Shown here: one piece after another, positions 16,980 to 25,059 of the stretch
How positions within the stretch are numbered: position 1 is the first letter of the stretch
Layout: each line of letters begins with the position of its first letter
DNA from: Thiobacillus denitrificans
GTDB taxonomy: Bacteria; Pseudomonadota; Gammaproteobacteria; Burkholderiales; Thiobacillaceae
DNA: 37,470 nucleotides
Assembly (NCBI GenBank): GCA_020725005.1
Contig: DYFW01000012.1
Span: 1 to 37,470 of the forward strand
Direction of reading: 5' to 3'
The notes under the pieces: model-generated
Databases searched by the model: none
What the model was told of the DNA's origin: nothing
Seen by the model: the letters and a program-made list of their open reading frames with translations, nothing else
Position numbers and translations under genes: made by a program

Positions 16980-17007
16980 ACTTCGCATAATGTATATTAT
17001 GTTAAAT
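16980..17007 (+). other. dif chromosome dimer resolution site (right junction of IMEX)
   Basis: XerC arm ACTTCGCATAA (16980-16990), central TGTATA (16991-16996) and XerD arm TTATGTTAAAT (16997-17007). From CGCATAA onward this is identical to E. coli dif; only the four outer XerC-arm bases differ. It is therefore almost certainly the functional dif, rebuilt by integration, and marks the replication terminus. Confidence 0.93.
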
Positions 17008-17143
17008 GTGTAATCGCGACGCACGGAAAGCCCATGACGGTCGTCCCCGGCTCGCTGGAGTAAATCGGATCCCTGCATAAACCCAAAGCAATTACGCGAA
17101 GCCCGAGGCACCCGAATTCCCTGCCCAGCTTGTTGATCGGGAA

Positions 17144-17172
17144 TTGACAGGTGCATCATGGCCGAGAATATT
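17144..17172 (+). promoter_or_regulatory. Sigma-70 promoter of the transglutaminase-like gene
   Basis: TTGACA (17144-17149), a 17-bp spacer and AATATT (17167-17172). The -35 is perfect and the spacing ideal. It leaves a leader of about 55 nt before the ATG at 17234. Confidence 0.65.
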
Positions 17173-17233
17173 CGCAGATGTGGCCCGCAGCGATTTCCGA
17201 ACGCTGTGATTGGTTGAACTGGAGGGATCGCAG

Positions 17234-18355
17234 ATGGACCGTCGCACTTTCATGAAAACCGCCGCGCTGACCGCCGCCGGCCTGGGCCTTGGCCGCTTCG
17301 CCGCGGCCGCCGGCATGCGTTTTGACCCGCATCCCGCGTACGGCTGGCGGATATTCGAGGTCACCACCCGCGTCGAGCCTGTCGTCGATGGGATGACCCA
17401 GGTCTGGCTGCCGCTGCCCTCGGTGGAAGACGCCGCCTGGATCCGGCCGATGGGCAACCTGTGGCAAGGCAACGCCGACAACGTGCGGGAATGGCGCGAT
17501 CCGGTCTGCGGCGCGCGCGGGCTCGCCGCCCGCTGGGACGCCGGCGGGCGCGCGGCGACATTCGAAGTGACGAGCCGCTTCGCGACCAGCGACCGCGCGA
17601 TCGACCTGCGCCGGCCCGGCAAGGCCGCCCCCCTCGACCGCGCCACACGCGCGCTCTACACGAAGGCCACCGAGATGCTGCCGACCGACGGCATCGTCCG
17701 GAAAACCGCTGCCAGCATTACCCGGGGCGCCAGGACCGACCTCGACAAGGCCCGGGCCATCTACGATTGGATCGTCGACAACACCCGGCGCAATCCCCAG
17801 ACGCGAGGCTGTGGCCTCGGCGACATCCGTTTCATGCTCGAAACCGGGGACCTCAGCGGCAAGTGCGCCGACCTGAACGCCCTCTACGTCGGGCTTGCCC
17901 GCGCCGCCGGCCTGCCGGCGCGTGACGTCTATGGCGTGCGCGTCGCCGATTCGCGATTCGGCTACACGAGCCTGGGCAAGAGCGGCGATATCAGCAAGGC
18001 GCAGCACTGCCGCGCCGAGGTCTGGCTCACCGGGTTCGGCTGGGTGCCGGTGGACCCCGCCGATGTGCGCAAGGTGGTGCTGGAAGAAAGGCCCGGCCTC
18101 ACGCTACAGGACGAGGCGGTGGTTGCAGTGCGGGAAAAGCTCTTCGGCGCCTGGGAGATGAACTGGCTGGCCTATAACTTCGCCCATGATCTGAAGCTGC
18201 CGGGTTCCCGCGGCGCGGCGATTCCCTTCTTCATGTACCCGCAGGGCGAAAACGCGGCAGGACGCCTCGACAGCCTCGACGCCGCGGGCTTCGTCTACCG
18301 GTTGAGCGCGAAGGAAATCACCGCTGTCGGCGCGCATGGGCCGGCCGCCGCGTAA
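17234..18355 (+). CDS. Tat-exported transglutaminase-like protease-fold protein
   Basis: A 373-aa protein with a twin-arginine signal (MDRRTFMKTAALTAAGLGLG), so it is folded in the cytosol and exported to the periplasm. The transglutaminase-like core at about 160-280 holds the catalytic triad C211 (LSGKCADLNALYVGLARAAG), H258 (KAQHCRAEVW) and D274 (WVPVDPADV). Members of this family act as cysteine peptidases or amidases on peptides or cell-wall material; the substrate is unknown. The start is fixed by GGAGGG nine bases upstream and by the Tat motif. It is monocistronic: convergent with the sigma-54 regulator (8-bp gap) and preceded by a strong promoter and dif. Confidence 0.88.
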   Translation: MDRRTFMKTAALTAAGLGLGRFAAAAGMRFDPHPAYGWRIFEVTTRVEPVVDGMTQVWLPLPSVEDAAWIRPMGNLWQGNADNVREWRDPVCGARGLAARWDAGGRAATFEVTSRFATSDRAIDLRRPGKAAPLDRATRALYTKATEMLPTDGIVRKTAASITRGARTDLDKARAIYDWIVDNTRRNPQTRGCGLGDIRFMLETGDLSGKCADLNALYVGLARAAGLPARDVYGVRVADSRFGYTSLGKSGDISKAQHCRAEVWLTGFGWVPVDPADVRKVVLEERPGLTLQDEAVVAVREKLFGAWEMNWLAYNFAHDLKLPGSRGAAIPFFMYPQGENAAGRLDSLDAAGFVYRLSAKEITAVGAHGPAAA

Positions 18356-18363
18356 GCGCGCAG

Positions 18364-19650
18364 CTACGTTGCCAGCTTGCGGTAAAGGGTCCGTTCACTG
18401 ATGCCCAGGCGTGCCGCGAGTGACTTGCGATCGCCGTCGTGGTGTGCGAGTGCCCATTGCAGATAGCGCAACTCCGCCGTTTCCAGCGGCACGATCATGT
18501 CACCGTCCGCTATGTCCATGTTTGTTTCGGCAGCCAGTTCGGGCGGCAGATGCTCCGGCAGCAGCGTATCGCCGTCGGCCATGAGCATCGCGCGTTCAAG
18601 GATGTTGCGCAGTTCGCGGATATTGCCCGGAAAATCGTAGGCCTGCAGTCGCGCCCGCGCGCCCGCGCTCAGGGTGTAGGCGCGGCCGGGTGCCAGCCGG
18701 TTCAGCAGGGTTTCGGCCAGCAGGACGACATCCTCGCGCCGATCGCGCAAGGCCGGCAGATGGATGGGGAATACGCTCAGACGATAATACAGGTCGCTAC
18801 GGAAACTGCCGCGCTCGACCATGGCCTTGAGATCCCGATGGGTCGCGGCGATGAGGCGGAAATCGGCACGCAGCGTCTCCACGCCGCCGACCCGTCGGAA
18901 CGTCCCCGATTCCAGCAGGCGCAGCAGCTTGACCTGCAGGCTCAGGGGAATATCGCCGACCTCGTCCAGGAACAGCGTGCCGCCCGCTGCCGCCTCGACC
19001 AGGCCGGTCTTGCGCTGGTTGGCGCCAGTGAAGGCGCCTTTCTCGTAGCCGAACAACTCGCTTTCGAACAGGGTTTCGGTCAGCCCCGAGCATTCCACCA
19101 CCACGAACGGGCCATTTTCGCGTCCGCTCAGCTGGTGAATGGCCTGCGCGACCAGTTCCTTGCCCGTGCCCGACTCCCCCAGGAGCAGGGCGGTCGTGTC
19201 TGCAGGGGCGACGCGGCGCACCAGCTCGAGCATGCGGCTGAAGGCGGGCGACTTCCCGACCAGACCCTTCGCGGCGGGCAAGCTGCTCGCTTCGCGCACT
19301 GTGAGCATGCGCTCGACAAAGTACTCGACCTGTCCCGATGCGCCAATGATCGGCGTCAACTCGACGTCGACGTGCTCCTCGCCGCGCGGCGTGTGATGCA
19401 GATGCAGGACGCGGTGCGGCTCTCCGTTGGCCCGGCTGGCGGCCAGCGGGCAAGACTCTCCGCATTCGTCGCACGGCCGGCTGTAGCCATGCGATACCGC
19501 ATAGCAGGTCTGCCCCACGACGTCGCGCCCGTCGGCATAGTGCCGTCGATAGGCGGCGTTGGCGGCGAGGATGCGATAGTTCGTGTCCATCACGATTTGT
19601 GCGTCGGGATGGTTTTCCAGATAACTGATGAGCTCGTTGGTGGGCGACAT
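18364..19650 (-). CDS. Sigma-54-dependent activator (PAS, AAA+, Fis HTH), probable regulator of cyd genes
   Basis: A 428-aa bacterial enhancer-binding protein. An N-terminal PAS domain (about 1-110) contains a Cys motif (C..., [11 protein letters not shown]) that could bind metal or sense redox. The central AAA+ domain (about 125-350) has Walker A GESGTGKE, the sigma-54 contact loop GAFTGA and Walker B TLFLDEVG. The C-terminal Fis-type HTH is [17 protein letters not shown]. The ATG at 19650 has GGAG six bases upstream; a TTG at 19662 is also possible but poorer. The gene is divergent from cydP-cydA, which has a perfect -24/-12 promoter and an upstream inverted repeat, so control of cytochrome bd expression in response to oxygen or redox state is a strong inference. 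Confidence 0.93.
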   Translation of the reverse strand: MSPTNELISYLENHPDAQIVMDTNYRILAANAAYRRHYADGRDVVGQTCYAVSHGYSRPCDECGESCPLAASRANGEPHRVLHLHHTPRGEEHVDVELTPIIGASGQVEYFVERMLTVREASSLPAAKGLVGKSPAFSRMLELVRRVAPADTTALLLGESGTGKELVAQAIHQLSGRENGPFVVVECSGLTETLFESELFGYEKGAFTGANQRKTGLVEAAAGGTLFLDEVGDIPLSLQVKLLRLLESGTFRRVGGVETLRADFRLIAATHRDLKAMVERGSFRSDLYYRLSVFPIHLPALRDRREDVVLLAETLLNRLAPGRAYTLSAGARARLQAYDFPGNIRELRNILERAMLMADGDTLLPEHLPPELAAETNMDIADGDMIVPLETAELRYLQWALAHHDGDRKSLAARLGISERTLYRKLAT

Positions 19651-19663
19651 TGCCGGCTCCAAA

Positions 19664-19708
19664 TGTCAAATACGGCAGTCATTTTATACATTACCGACAT
19701 ATTTGACA
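19664..19708. promoter_or_regulatory. Inverted-repeat enhancer site (UAS) for the sigma-54 activator
   Basis: TGTCAAATA (19664-19672) and TATTTGACA (19700-19708) form a perfect 9-bp inverted repeat with a 27-bp AT-rich spacer. It lies 86-130 bp upstream of the -24 box, the usual distance for an activator site. One half lies next to the regulator ribosome-binding site, so autorepression is possible. Confidence 0.7.
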
Positions 19709-19793
19709 GGATCAGATTAATACACTTTTTGGAGTTGACTTATAAGCCAATGAATATTCGACGATTTCTATGCGGGTTGCAGAGGACATGATC

Positions 19794-19808
19794 TGGCACA
19801 CCTGTTGC
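19794..19808 (+). promoter_or_regulatory. Sigma-54 (-24/-12) promoter of cydP-cydA
   Basis: TGGCACACCTGTTGC matches the sigma-54 consensus TGGCAC-N5-TTGC exactly. The -12 GC is at 19807-19808, giving an expected start of transcription near 19819-19820, only about 4-5 nt before the cydP ATG. Confidence 0.85.
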
Positions 19809-19823
19809 AAAGACAAGAGCGCC

Positions 19824-20009
19824 ATGAACCTACAAATACCTGCCATCCTGCAACACCCGCTCGCCAGGGAAATCGCCTTGGCGATCGTGATCAAGCTCGT
19901 GCTGATCAGCGTGCTGTACTTTGCGTTTTTCGACGGCCGCACGGTTTCGACCGATCCGGCCACTGTCGCCGAGCGCCTGATCGCCCCCTCTCATCCGCCT
20001 AAGCATTAA
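19824..20009 (+). CDS. cydP: CydP, small subunit associated with cytochrome bd oxidase
   Basis: A 61-aa single-pass membrane protein. The pattern HPLAREIALAIVIKLVLISVLYFAFFDG (helix about 15-38) with a short soluble tail matches the small protein CydP found immediately before cydAB in many betaproteobacteria. Its function is not established; an assembly or stability role for the oxidase is assumed. It is 12 bp upstream of cydA. The start codon lies only about 15 bases after the sigma-54 -12 element, so the transcript would be almost leaderless and no Shine-Dalgarno is evident. Confidence 0.8.
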   Translation: MNLQIPAILQHPLAREIALAIVIKLVLISVLYFAFFDGRTVSTDPATVAERLIAPSHPPKH

Positions 20010-20021
20010 ACAGGACTCACC

Positions 20022-21614
20022 ATGCTGACAGAAGAACTCGTCGACCTCTCAAGACTGCAATTCGCCGTCACGGCGCTGTACCACTTCCTCTTCGTGCCGC
20101 TGACGCTGGGGCTGGCGTTCATCCTGGTGATCATGGAGCTGACCTACGTGATTACCGATCGCCCCATCTACAAGGACATGGTGCGCTTCTGGGGCAAGCT
20201 GTTCGGCATCAACTTCGCGCTCGGGGTGACCACGGGCATCACCATGGAATTCCAGTTCGGCACCAACTGGGCGTACTACTCGCATTATGTCGGCGACATT
20301 TTCGGCGCGCCGCTGGCGATCGAGGGCCTGATGGCCTTCTTCCTCGAATCGACCTTCATCGGCCTGTTCTTCTTCGGCTGGGACCGCCTCAACAAATGGC
20401 AGCATTTCATGGTCACGGTGCTGATGGCGGTGGGCTCCAACCTGTCGGCGCTGTGGATCCTCATCGCCAACGGCTGGATGCAGAACCCGGTCGGCGCGGA
20501 GTTTTCCTTCGTGACCATGCGCATGGAGATGACCGATTTCTGGGCCATCGTCTTCAACCCCGACGCGCAGGCCAAGTTCGTGCATACCGTGTCGGCGGGT
20601 TACGTCACGGCGTCGCTTTTCGTACTCGGCATTTCCAGCTGGTACCTCCTGAAGGGCCGCGATCTTGACTTCGCGCGCCGTTCCTTCCGCATCGCCGCCG
20701 GCTTCGGCTTCGCCTCGGCGCTGTCGGTGATCGTGCTGGGCGACGAGTCCGGCTACACCGTCGGCGAGGCGCAGCAAACCAAGATGGCGGCGATCGAGGC
20801 GATGTGGGAAACCGAGCCCGCGCCTGCCGCGTTCACCGTGTTCGCGCTGCCGAACCAAGCGGCCCAGCGCAACGATTACGAATTGCAGATTCCCTACGTG
20901 CTGGGCCTGATCGGCACCCGCTCGATTACCAAGGAACTGCCCGGCATCAAGGAAATCAAGGAAAAAAACCGCGAACGCATCGAGTCGGGCATCCAGGCCG
21001 TCGTCGCGCTGGAAACGCTGCGCAAGAACCGCGACGACGCGCAGGCGCTGGCCACGTTCGAGGCGCACAAGGCCGATCTCGGTTTCGGCCTGTTGCTCAA
21101 GAAATACACCGCCGATGTCTCGCAGGCGACGCCGCAGATGATCCAGCAGGCGGTGGACGACACCATTCCGCGCGTCGCGCCACTGTTCTGGAGCTTCCGC
21201 ATCATGGTGGCGCTGGGCTTCGCCTTCCTGCTGCTCTTCAGCCTGGCACTGCTCTATTCGGTGAAGGGCAACTTCATCGAGAAGAAATGGCTCCTGCGCT
21301 GGGCGCTGTGGTTCATCCCCATGCCCTGGATAGCCGCCGAACTCGGCTGGGTCGTCGCCGAATATGGCCGCCAGCCGTGGACCATCTATGGCGTGCTGCC
21401 CACCCACCTTTCGGTATCCAACCTCACGCCCGGCAACATCTATGGCTCGCTCGCAGGCTTCGTCGGCTTCTACACCCTGCTGCTCATCGTCGAAATGTAT
21501 CTGATGGTGAAGTATGCACGCCAGGGCCCGGCCAGCCTGGGCACCGGCAGGTACCACGGCGAAAAATCGAGCGGCGGCGCCCTGCCCGCTGGCGCCCCGG
21601 CACAAAAGATCTGA
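20022..21614 (+). CDS. cydA: CydA, cytochrome bd quinol oxidase subunit I
   Basis: A 530-aa inner-membrane subunit that holds haems b558, b595 and d and oxidises quinol, reducing O2 to water with high affinity. Haem-ligand histidines are visible at H21 ([14 protein letters not shown]) and about H188 ([10 protein letters not shown]), equivalent to E. coli H19 and H186. The family block [13 protein letters not shown] is near the C-terminus. The stretch about 305-385 is a long Q-loop of the E. coli type, with a charged helical insert ([14 protein letters not shown]). Length and start (CAGGA upstream) are normal. It is expressed from the sigma-54 promoter with cydP. Its partner cydB is truncated immediately downstream, so the encoded oxidase would be incomplete unless another cydB exists. 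Confidence 0.97.
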   Translation: MLTEELVDLSRLQFAVTALYHFLFVPLTLGLAFILVIMELTYVITDRPIYKDMVRFWGKLFGINFALGVTTGITMEFQFGTNWAYYSHYVGDIFGAPLAIEGLMAFFLESTFIGLFFFGWDRLNKWQHFMVTVLMAVGSNLSALWILIANGWMQNPVGAEFSFVTMRMEMTDFWAIVFNPDAQAKFVHTVSAGYVTASLFVLGISSWYLLKGRDLDFARRSFRIAAGFGFASALSVIVLGDESGYTVGEAQQTKMAAIEAMWETEPAPAAFTVFALPNQAAQRNDYELQIPYVLGLIGTRSITKELPGIKEIKEKNRERIESGIQAVVALETLRKNRDDAQALATFEAHKADLGFGLLLKKYTADVSQATPQMIQQAVDDTIPRVAPLFWSFRIMVALGFAFLLLFSLALLYSVKGNFIEKKWLLRWALWFIPMPWIAAELGWVVAEYGRQPWTIYGVLPTHLSVSNLTPGNIYGSLAGFVGFYTLLLIVEMYLMVKYARQGPASLGTGRYHGEKSSGGALPAGAPAQKI

Positions 21615-21624
21615 AGGAGCTGAC

Positions 21625-21912
21625 ATGGATTACGAAACCCTCAAACTCATCTGGTGGCTGCTGGTCGGCGTGCTGCTGGTCGGCTTCGCCATCATGGACG
21701 GCCACGACATGGGCATGGGCGTGCTGCTGCCCTTCGTCGGCCGCAACGACCTCGAACGCCGCGCCGTCATCAACACCGTGGCCCCGCACTGGGACGGTAA
21801 CCAGGTCTGGTTCATCACCGCCGGCGGCGCGATCTTCGCTGCCTGGCCGCTGGTGTACGCCACCGCGTTCTCGGGCTTCTACTGGGCGATGATGGCCGCG
21901 CTGTGGGCGCTA
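21625..21912 (+). pseudogene. cydB: cydB 5' fragment (cytochrome bd subunit II, truncated)
   Basis: The first about 96 codons are normal Cyd[46 protein letters not shown], then [23 protein letters not shown] precedes the ATG at 21625, 10 bp after cydA. A complete CydB is about 380 aa. After codon 96 the sequence switches to flavocytochrome c DNA in another reading frame. Read on, the cydB frame stays open to 22596 as 323 aa with a meaningless second part. The break is at or just before 21913, next to a CTAG. Either a real deletion or an assembly join. Confidence 0.9.
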
Positions 21913-21913
21913 G

Positions 21914-22576
21914 CACAACCCGAAAGCCAAGGTGATCATCCTCGACCACAAGGACGCCTTCACCAAGGAAGTGCCGTTCAAGAAAGCCTGGGAACGTCTG
22001 TACGGCTTCAACACGCCGAATGCGATGATCGAATGGATTCCCGCCGCCCAGGGTGGCAAACCCAAGCGCGTCGACGTCGACCGTATGACGGTGATTGCCG
22101 AGGCCGGCGCCTTCAAGGCCGACGTGATCAACTACATCGCGCCCCAGCGCGCCAGCCCCATCGCCTTCCGCATGGGCCTGACCAACCGCGAGGGCTGGTG
22201 CCCGGTCAACCGGCGCACCTTCGAATCGGAGATCGTGCGCGACGTATTCGTCATCGGCGATGCGGCCGTGGCCGACGCCATGCCCAAGTCCGGCTATTCG
22301 GCCAACTCGCAGGCCAAGGTCGCGGCGCAGGCCATCGCCGATCAGCTGGCCGGCAGGACGCCGGGCGAGCCGTCGATGATCAACGTCTGCTACAGCCTGG
22401 CCGGGGAGAACTACGGCGTGTCCATCGTCGACATCTTCAAGGTGGTCGACAACCGCATCGTCAAGCTGCCTGCCTCGGGCGTTTCGCCGATTACCGATTC
22501 GCCCGCCCAGCCCTTGCTGGAAGCCATTTACCAGCGCAACTGGCATCGCACTTTCGCCAACGACTGCTTCGCCTGA
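21914..22576 (+). pseudogene. fccB: fccB 3' fragment (flavocytochrome c sulfide dehydrogenase flavoprotein)
   Basis: The last about 220 codons of FccB/Sox[30 protein letters not shown]-like [60 protein letters not shown]. The N-terminal half with the FAD-binding fold and its catalytic part is absent. In this frame a TAG stands directly before the fragment (21911-21913), and there is no convincing start, though a GTG at 21932 exists. It lies +1 relative to the cydB frame. The intact fccA gene follows at once, so this is the remains of an fccBA operon. The encoded sulfide dehydrogenase would be inactive. Confidence 0.88.
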
Positions 22577-22592
22577 CATTTCTCCACCGACC

Positions 22593-23321
22593 ATGAAAAA
22601 CCTGCTGATCACCCTCCTGACCACTGGTGCCGCCGTGCTCGCCGTGACCGTCGCGCAGGCAGCCAGCGAGGCGCCCGCGCCCGAATGGGAACCGAGCCGG
22701 CTGGAACAAGCCCTGTCGCGCGTCGCGCAGGGCAAACCAGCGGAAGGCGAACGTTTGCACCACTATCTGTATTGCTCGGCCTGCCACGGCGACGACGGCA
22801 ACTCGCCGTCGCGCAACTGGCCCAGCCTCACCGGCCAGAAGCCGGACTATGTGATGAAGACCTTGCTGGATTACAAACAAAACATGCGACGCGACCATTA
22901 CCGCAAAGCCTACGTGATGACGCGCATGACTCAGCTGCTGGACGAAAAGCAGATGGCCGACCTGGCCGCTTACTACGCCAGCCGACCGGCGCCCGTGGTG
23001 CCGCCGCAAACCAGCGCGAAACTGGCGAAACAGGGTGCCCGCCTCGCGCAACAGGGCGACGGCAAGCGCGGCATCACCGCGTGCGCCGCCTGCCACGGCG
23101 AACGGGGCGAATCGGGCGTCACGCCGGACACGCCGGCGCTGGCGGGACAAACGCCGGAATACTTCGTGCAGGCGATGCAGATGTACAAGGCCGGCATGCG
23201 CACGTCGGACGTCGGCGGCGTGATGCGGATGTTCGCCAAGCCGCTGACCGACAGCGAAATCCAGGCGCTGGCGCACTACTACGCCAGCCTGGGGCGACAA
23301 GTACAAGCGCCTGCAAAGTGA
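22593..23321 (+). CDS. fccA: FccA-like dihaem cytochrome c (c4 family)
   Basis: A 242-aa periplasmic protein with a Sec signal peptide (about 1-23, ending VAQAAS) and two class I cytochrome c domains with haem motifs CSACH and CAACH. Candidate distal methionines lie in each domain ([10 protein letters not shown] and [12 protein letters not shown]). Next to fccB it is most likely the haem subunit of flavocytochrome c sulfide dehydrogenase, which passes electrons from sulfide oxidation to other cytochromes. A stand-alone cytochrome c4 is the alternative. It starts 16 bp after the fccB fragment stop. It remains intact although its partner is truncated. Confidence 0.85.
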   Translation: MKNLLITLLTTGAAVLAVTVAQAASEAPAPEWEPSRLEQALSRVAQGKPAEGERLHHYLYCSACHGDDGNSPSRNWPSLTGQKPDYVMKTLLDYKQNMRRDHYRKAYVMTRMTQLLDEKQMADLAAYYASRPAPVVPPQTSAKLAKQGARLAQQGDGKRGITACAACHGERGESGVTPDTPALAGQTPEYFVQAMQMYKAGMRTSDVGGVMRMFAKPLTDSEIQALAHYYASLGRQVQAPAK

Positions 23322-23406
23322 CGCGATGCGACGCCCCGCAGGCAGGCTGCCGCAACACGATCGCGGACTCGAACCCGGCCCGTGCGCAGAAGGCGTATAA
23401 GCACCC

Positions 23407-24144
23407 ATGACCTGGCTCATAGTTTTCAGTTTGCTGGGCAGCATCGGCGCGATGGGCGGGGCGGCGCTATTGCTGGCGTTTCCGGATGCGATGCGGCGGC
23501 GGCTGTTGCCCGGCCTGTTGTCCTACGCCACCGGCACGCTGCTGGGCGCAGCATTTCTCGGCATGATTCCGCAGGGACTGAAACAGGCACCGCCGCTGGC
23601 CATCACCGGCACCGTTCTGGCCGGTCTGGTGGCTTTTTTCATCCTGGAAAAACTCGTCATCTGGCGTCACTGCCATGAAGCGGGCTGCGAAACCCACGGC
23701 CATCAGGGCGGCGCGCTCATCCTGCTGGGCGATGCCTTCCACAACTTCGTCGACGGCGTGGTGATCGCCGCCGCCTTCCTCACCTCGCCCGCGCTCGGCG
23801 TAGCGACGGCGCTCGCCGTCATCGCCCACGAAATCCCGCAGGAACTGGGCGACTTCGCCATCCTGCTGCATAGCGGCTTGCGCAAGTCGCGCGCCTTTGC
23901 CTACAACCTACTGTCTTCGCTCGCCACGCTGCCCGGCGCGCTCCTTGGCTGGTTCTGGCTCGCCGACGTGCGCCAGGCCATCCCCTATGTCCTGGCCATT
24001 TCCGCCGCCAGCTTCATCTACATCGCCGTGGCCGATCTGGTGCCCAGCCTGCATCGCGACACCACGCTGAAATCTTCCGTGACCCAGGTCGTGCTGATCC
24101 TCGCCGGCATCACCACGATCGCATTCTTTCGTTTTGGACATTGA
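23407..24144 (+). CDS. ZIP-family divalent metal transporter
   Basis: A 245-aa inner-membrane protein with about eight helices. The family metal site is visible in HNFVDGVVIAAAF and HEIPQELGDFAILLH, the two conserved amphipathic helices of ZIP/ZupT-type carriers. A His-rich loop (RHCHEAGCETHGHQGG) between helices 3 and 4 is typical. It imports or exports Zn2+, Fe2+ or similar metals; specificity cannot be read. It starts 85 bp after fccA and is followed by the DUF3817 gene, so it may be in the same transcript. A metal-supply role for the oxidases or hydrogenase is possible but speculative. Confidence 0.88.
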   Translation: MTWLIVFSLLGSIGAMGGAALLLAFPDAMRRRLLPGLLSYATGTLLGAAFLGMIPQGLKQAPPLAITGTVLAGLVAFFILEKLVIWRHCHEAGCETHGHQGGALILLGDAFHNFVDGVVIAAAFLTSPALGVATALAVIAHEIPQELGDFAILLHSGLRKSRAFAYNLLSSLATLPGALLGWFWLADVRQAIPYVLAISAASFIYIAVADLVPSLHRDTTLKSSVTQVVLILAGITTIAFFRFGH

Positions 24145-24200
24145 ACGATCGAGCGCCCCGCCCACTCCGCCTTGCAAGCTGACCTTGAATCGAGAAAACC

Positions 24201-24515
24201 GTGAAAACTCCCTTGTCCCTTCGTTACCTGAGCATCCTCGCGCTGGTCGAAGGCGCATCGCTGGTCGCGCTGGTCGCCATCGCCATGCCGCTCAAATATC
24301 TGGCCGACTTGCCGGAAGCCGTCCGCGTGGTCGGCCTGGCGCACGGCGCCCTGTTTCTGTTGGCCACCGCCACCCTGGCGACGACCCTTGCGCGCGGCCA
24401 TCTCTCCCCGCCGAAAGGCGCAAGCGTTTTTGTCGCCTCGCTAATTCCCTTCGCCGGGTTGTGGTCGCACCGGATGCTGGCGCGTTACATTGCCGCCCGC
24501 TCAGGCCGAGGGTGA
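24201..24515 (+). CDS. DUF3817 family small membrane protein
   Basis: A 104-aa protein with three predicted helices. The opening RYLSILALVEGASLVALV, followed by AHGALFLLAT and a C-terminal hydrophobic stretch before SHRMLARY, matches the DUF3817 pattern of small integral membrane proteins of unknown function. It uses a GTG start at 24201. It lies 56 bp after the ZIP gene. Confidence 0.75.
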   Translation: MKTPLSLRYLSILALVEGASLVALVAIAMPLKYLADLPEAVRVVGLAHGALFLLATATLATTLARGHLSPPKGASVFVASLIPFAGLWSHRMLARYIAARSGRG

Positions 24516-24718
24516 GTTGCATGACCACCGTTCCAGAAAGAGGCGGCGCCACGTTCCAGGGCGTCGAAATGCTGCTGTGCGTATGCCCGCCACCCCCAAT
24601 CGACGAAGCGATCGTGGCAACCGCGGCCGTGCTGCGCGTACCGCTCGGTCCCTGGCTCGCCTCGACATGTCCTGGGATCGGCCTTCTCTTCCATGCCCGC
24701 TATTACCCGAGGTTAAAT
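24516..24718. other. Gap with no supported gene
   Basis: 203 bp between the DUF3817 gene and the haemoglobin remnant. Frames are open on both strands but show no known family, and an ATG at 24521 lacks supporting features. It may be residue of a decayed gene, as the next feature is itself decayed. The downstream sqr promoter could lie here or in the pseudogene. Confidence 0.5.
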
Positions 24719-25024
24719 ATGCAAGCCGACCCATTCACTCACGCCACGCCCTATGCGCGCATCGGCGGCGACACTCTTCGCGCGCCGGTCGGACCTACAA
24801 CATTTCATCGGAAAGCATGGCCACCCCATGCTGCTGCGGCGCCACCTGCCTTATGCCATCGCCCGCAGGAACGCGACGCATGGCTGCTGTGCATGAAACC
24901 CGCACTCGATGAAACCATGGAAGACGGCGCCCTGCGCACCGCCCTCCACGAGCAGTTCGTCCAGCTGGGTGAGCACATGCGCAACCAGCCCGGTACGGCT
25001 CGGCCCGTGTCCGACGCGGCCTGA
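24719..25024 (+). pseudogene. Truncated haemoglobin (group 2) gene with internal deletion
   Basis: The N-terminal part (THATPYARIGGDTLRA) and C-terminal part (ERDAWLLCMKPALDETMEDG) are those of group II truncated haemoglobin. Between them about 40 codons are missing. The following segment encodes HFIGKHGHPMLLRRHLPYAIA, which contains the proximal haem His region, only in a different frame. A one-base loss then restores the first frame. The open frame (101 aa) therefore makes a scrambled middle and cannot bind haem normally. The start at 24719 has GAGG upstream. Function before decay: O2/NO/sulfide-binding protein. Confidence 0.8.
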
Positions 25025-25059
25025 CCTCGACTTTCTCCACTCTATTTTTTCATTCCGAT

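Larger units (their letters stand above)
15373..16996. mobile_element. Mini integrative element exploiting XerCD (IMEX-like)
   Basis: About 1.62 kb between two dif-like sites in direct orientation (15362-15389 and 16980-17007) sharing CGCATAATGTATA. Cargo: a three-gene overlapping minus-strand operon encoding a small HTH protein, an unknown 95-aa protein and a VC1465/XafT-family protein, plus possibly a 45-aa ORF. No integrase, replication initiator or capsid gene is visible, which fits an element that uses host XerC/XerD and possibly a helper phage. The right end carries a palindromic operator and three hairpins. Established parallel: the TLC satellite phage of Vibrio cholerae integrates at dif via XerCD with the help of XafT. 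Membership of that class is inference. Confidence 0.78.

Noticed and set aside
15078-17007. CRISPR or phage attachment array
   Set aside because: The repeats here are two dif-like sites and single hairpins, not regularly spaced direct repeats.
21514-22596. 360-codon chimeric ORF spanning cydB and beyond
   Set aside because: Only codons from 21625 to 21912 are CydB. The rest is fccB read in the wrong frame, so it is not a designed fusion protein.
24490-24912. 140-codon plus-strand ORF over the DUF3817/haemoglobin interval
   Set aside because: It overlaps the DUF3817 gene and the haemoglobin remnant in a wrong frame and resembles no family.
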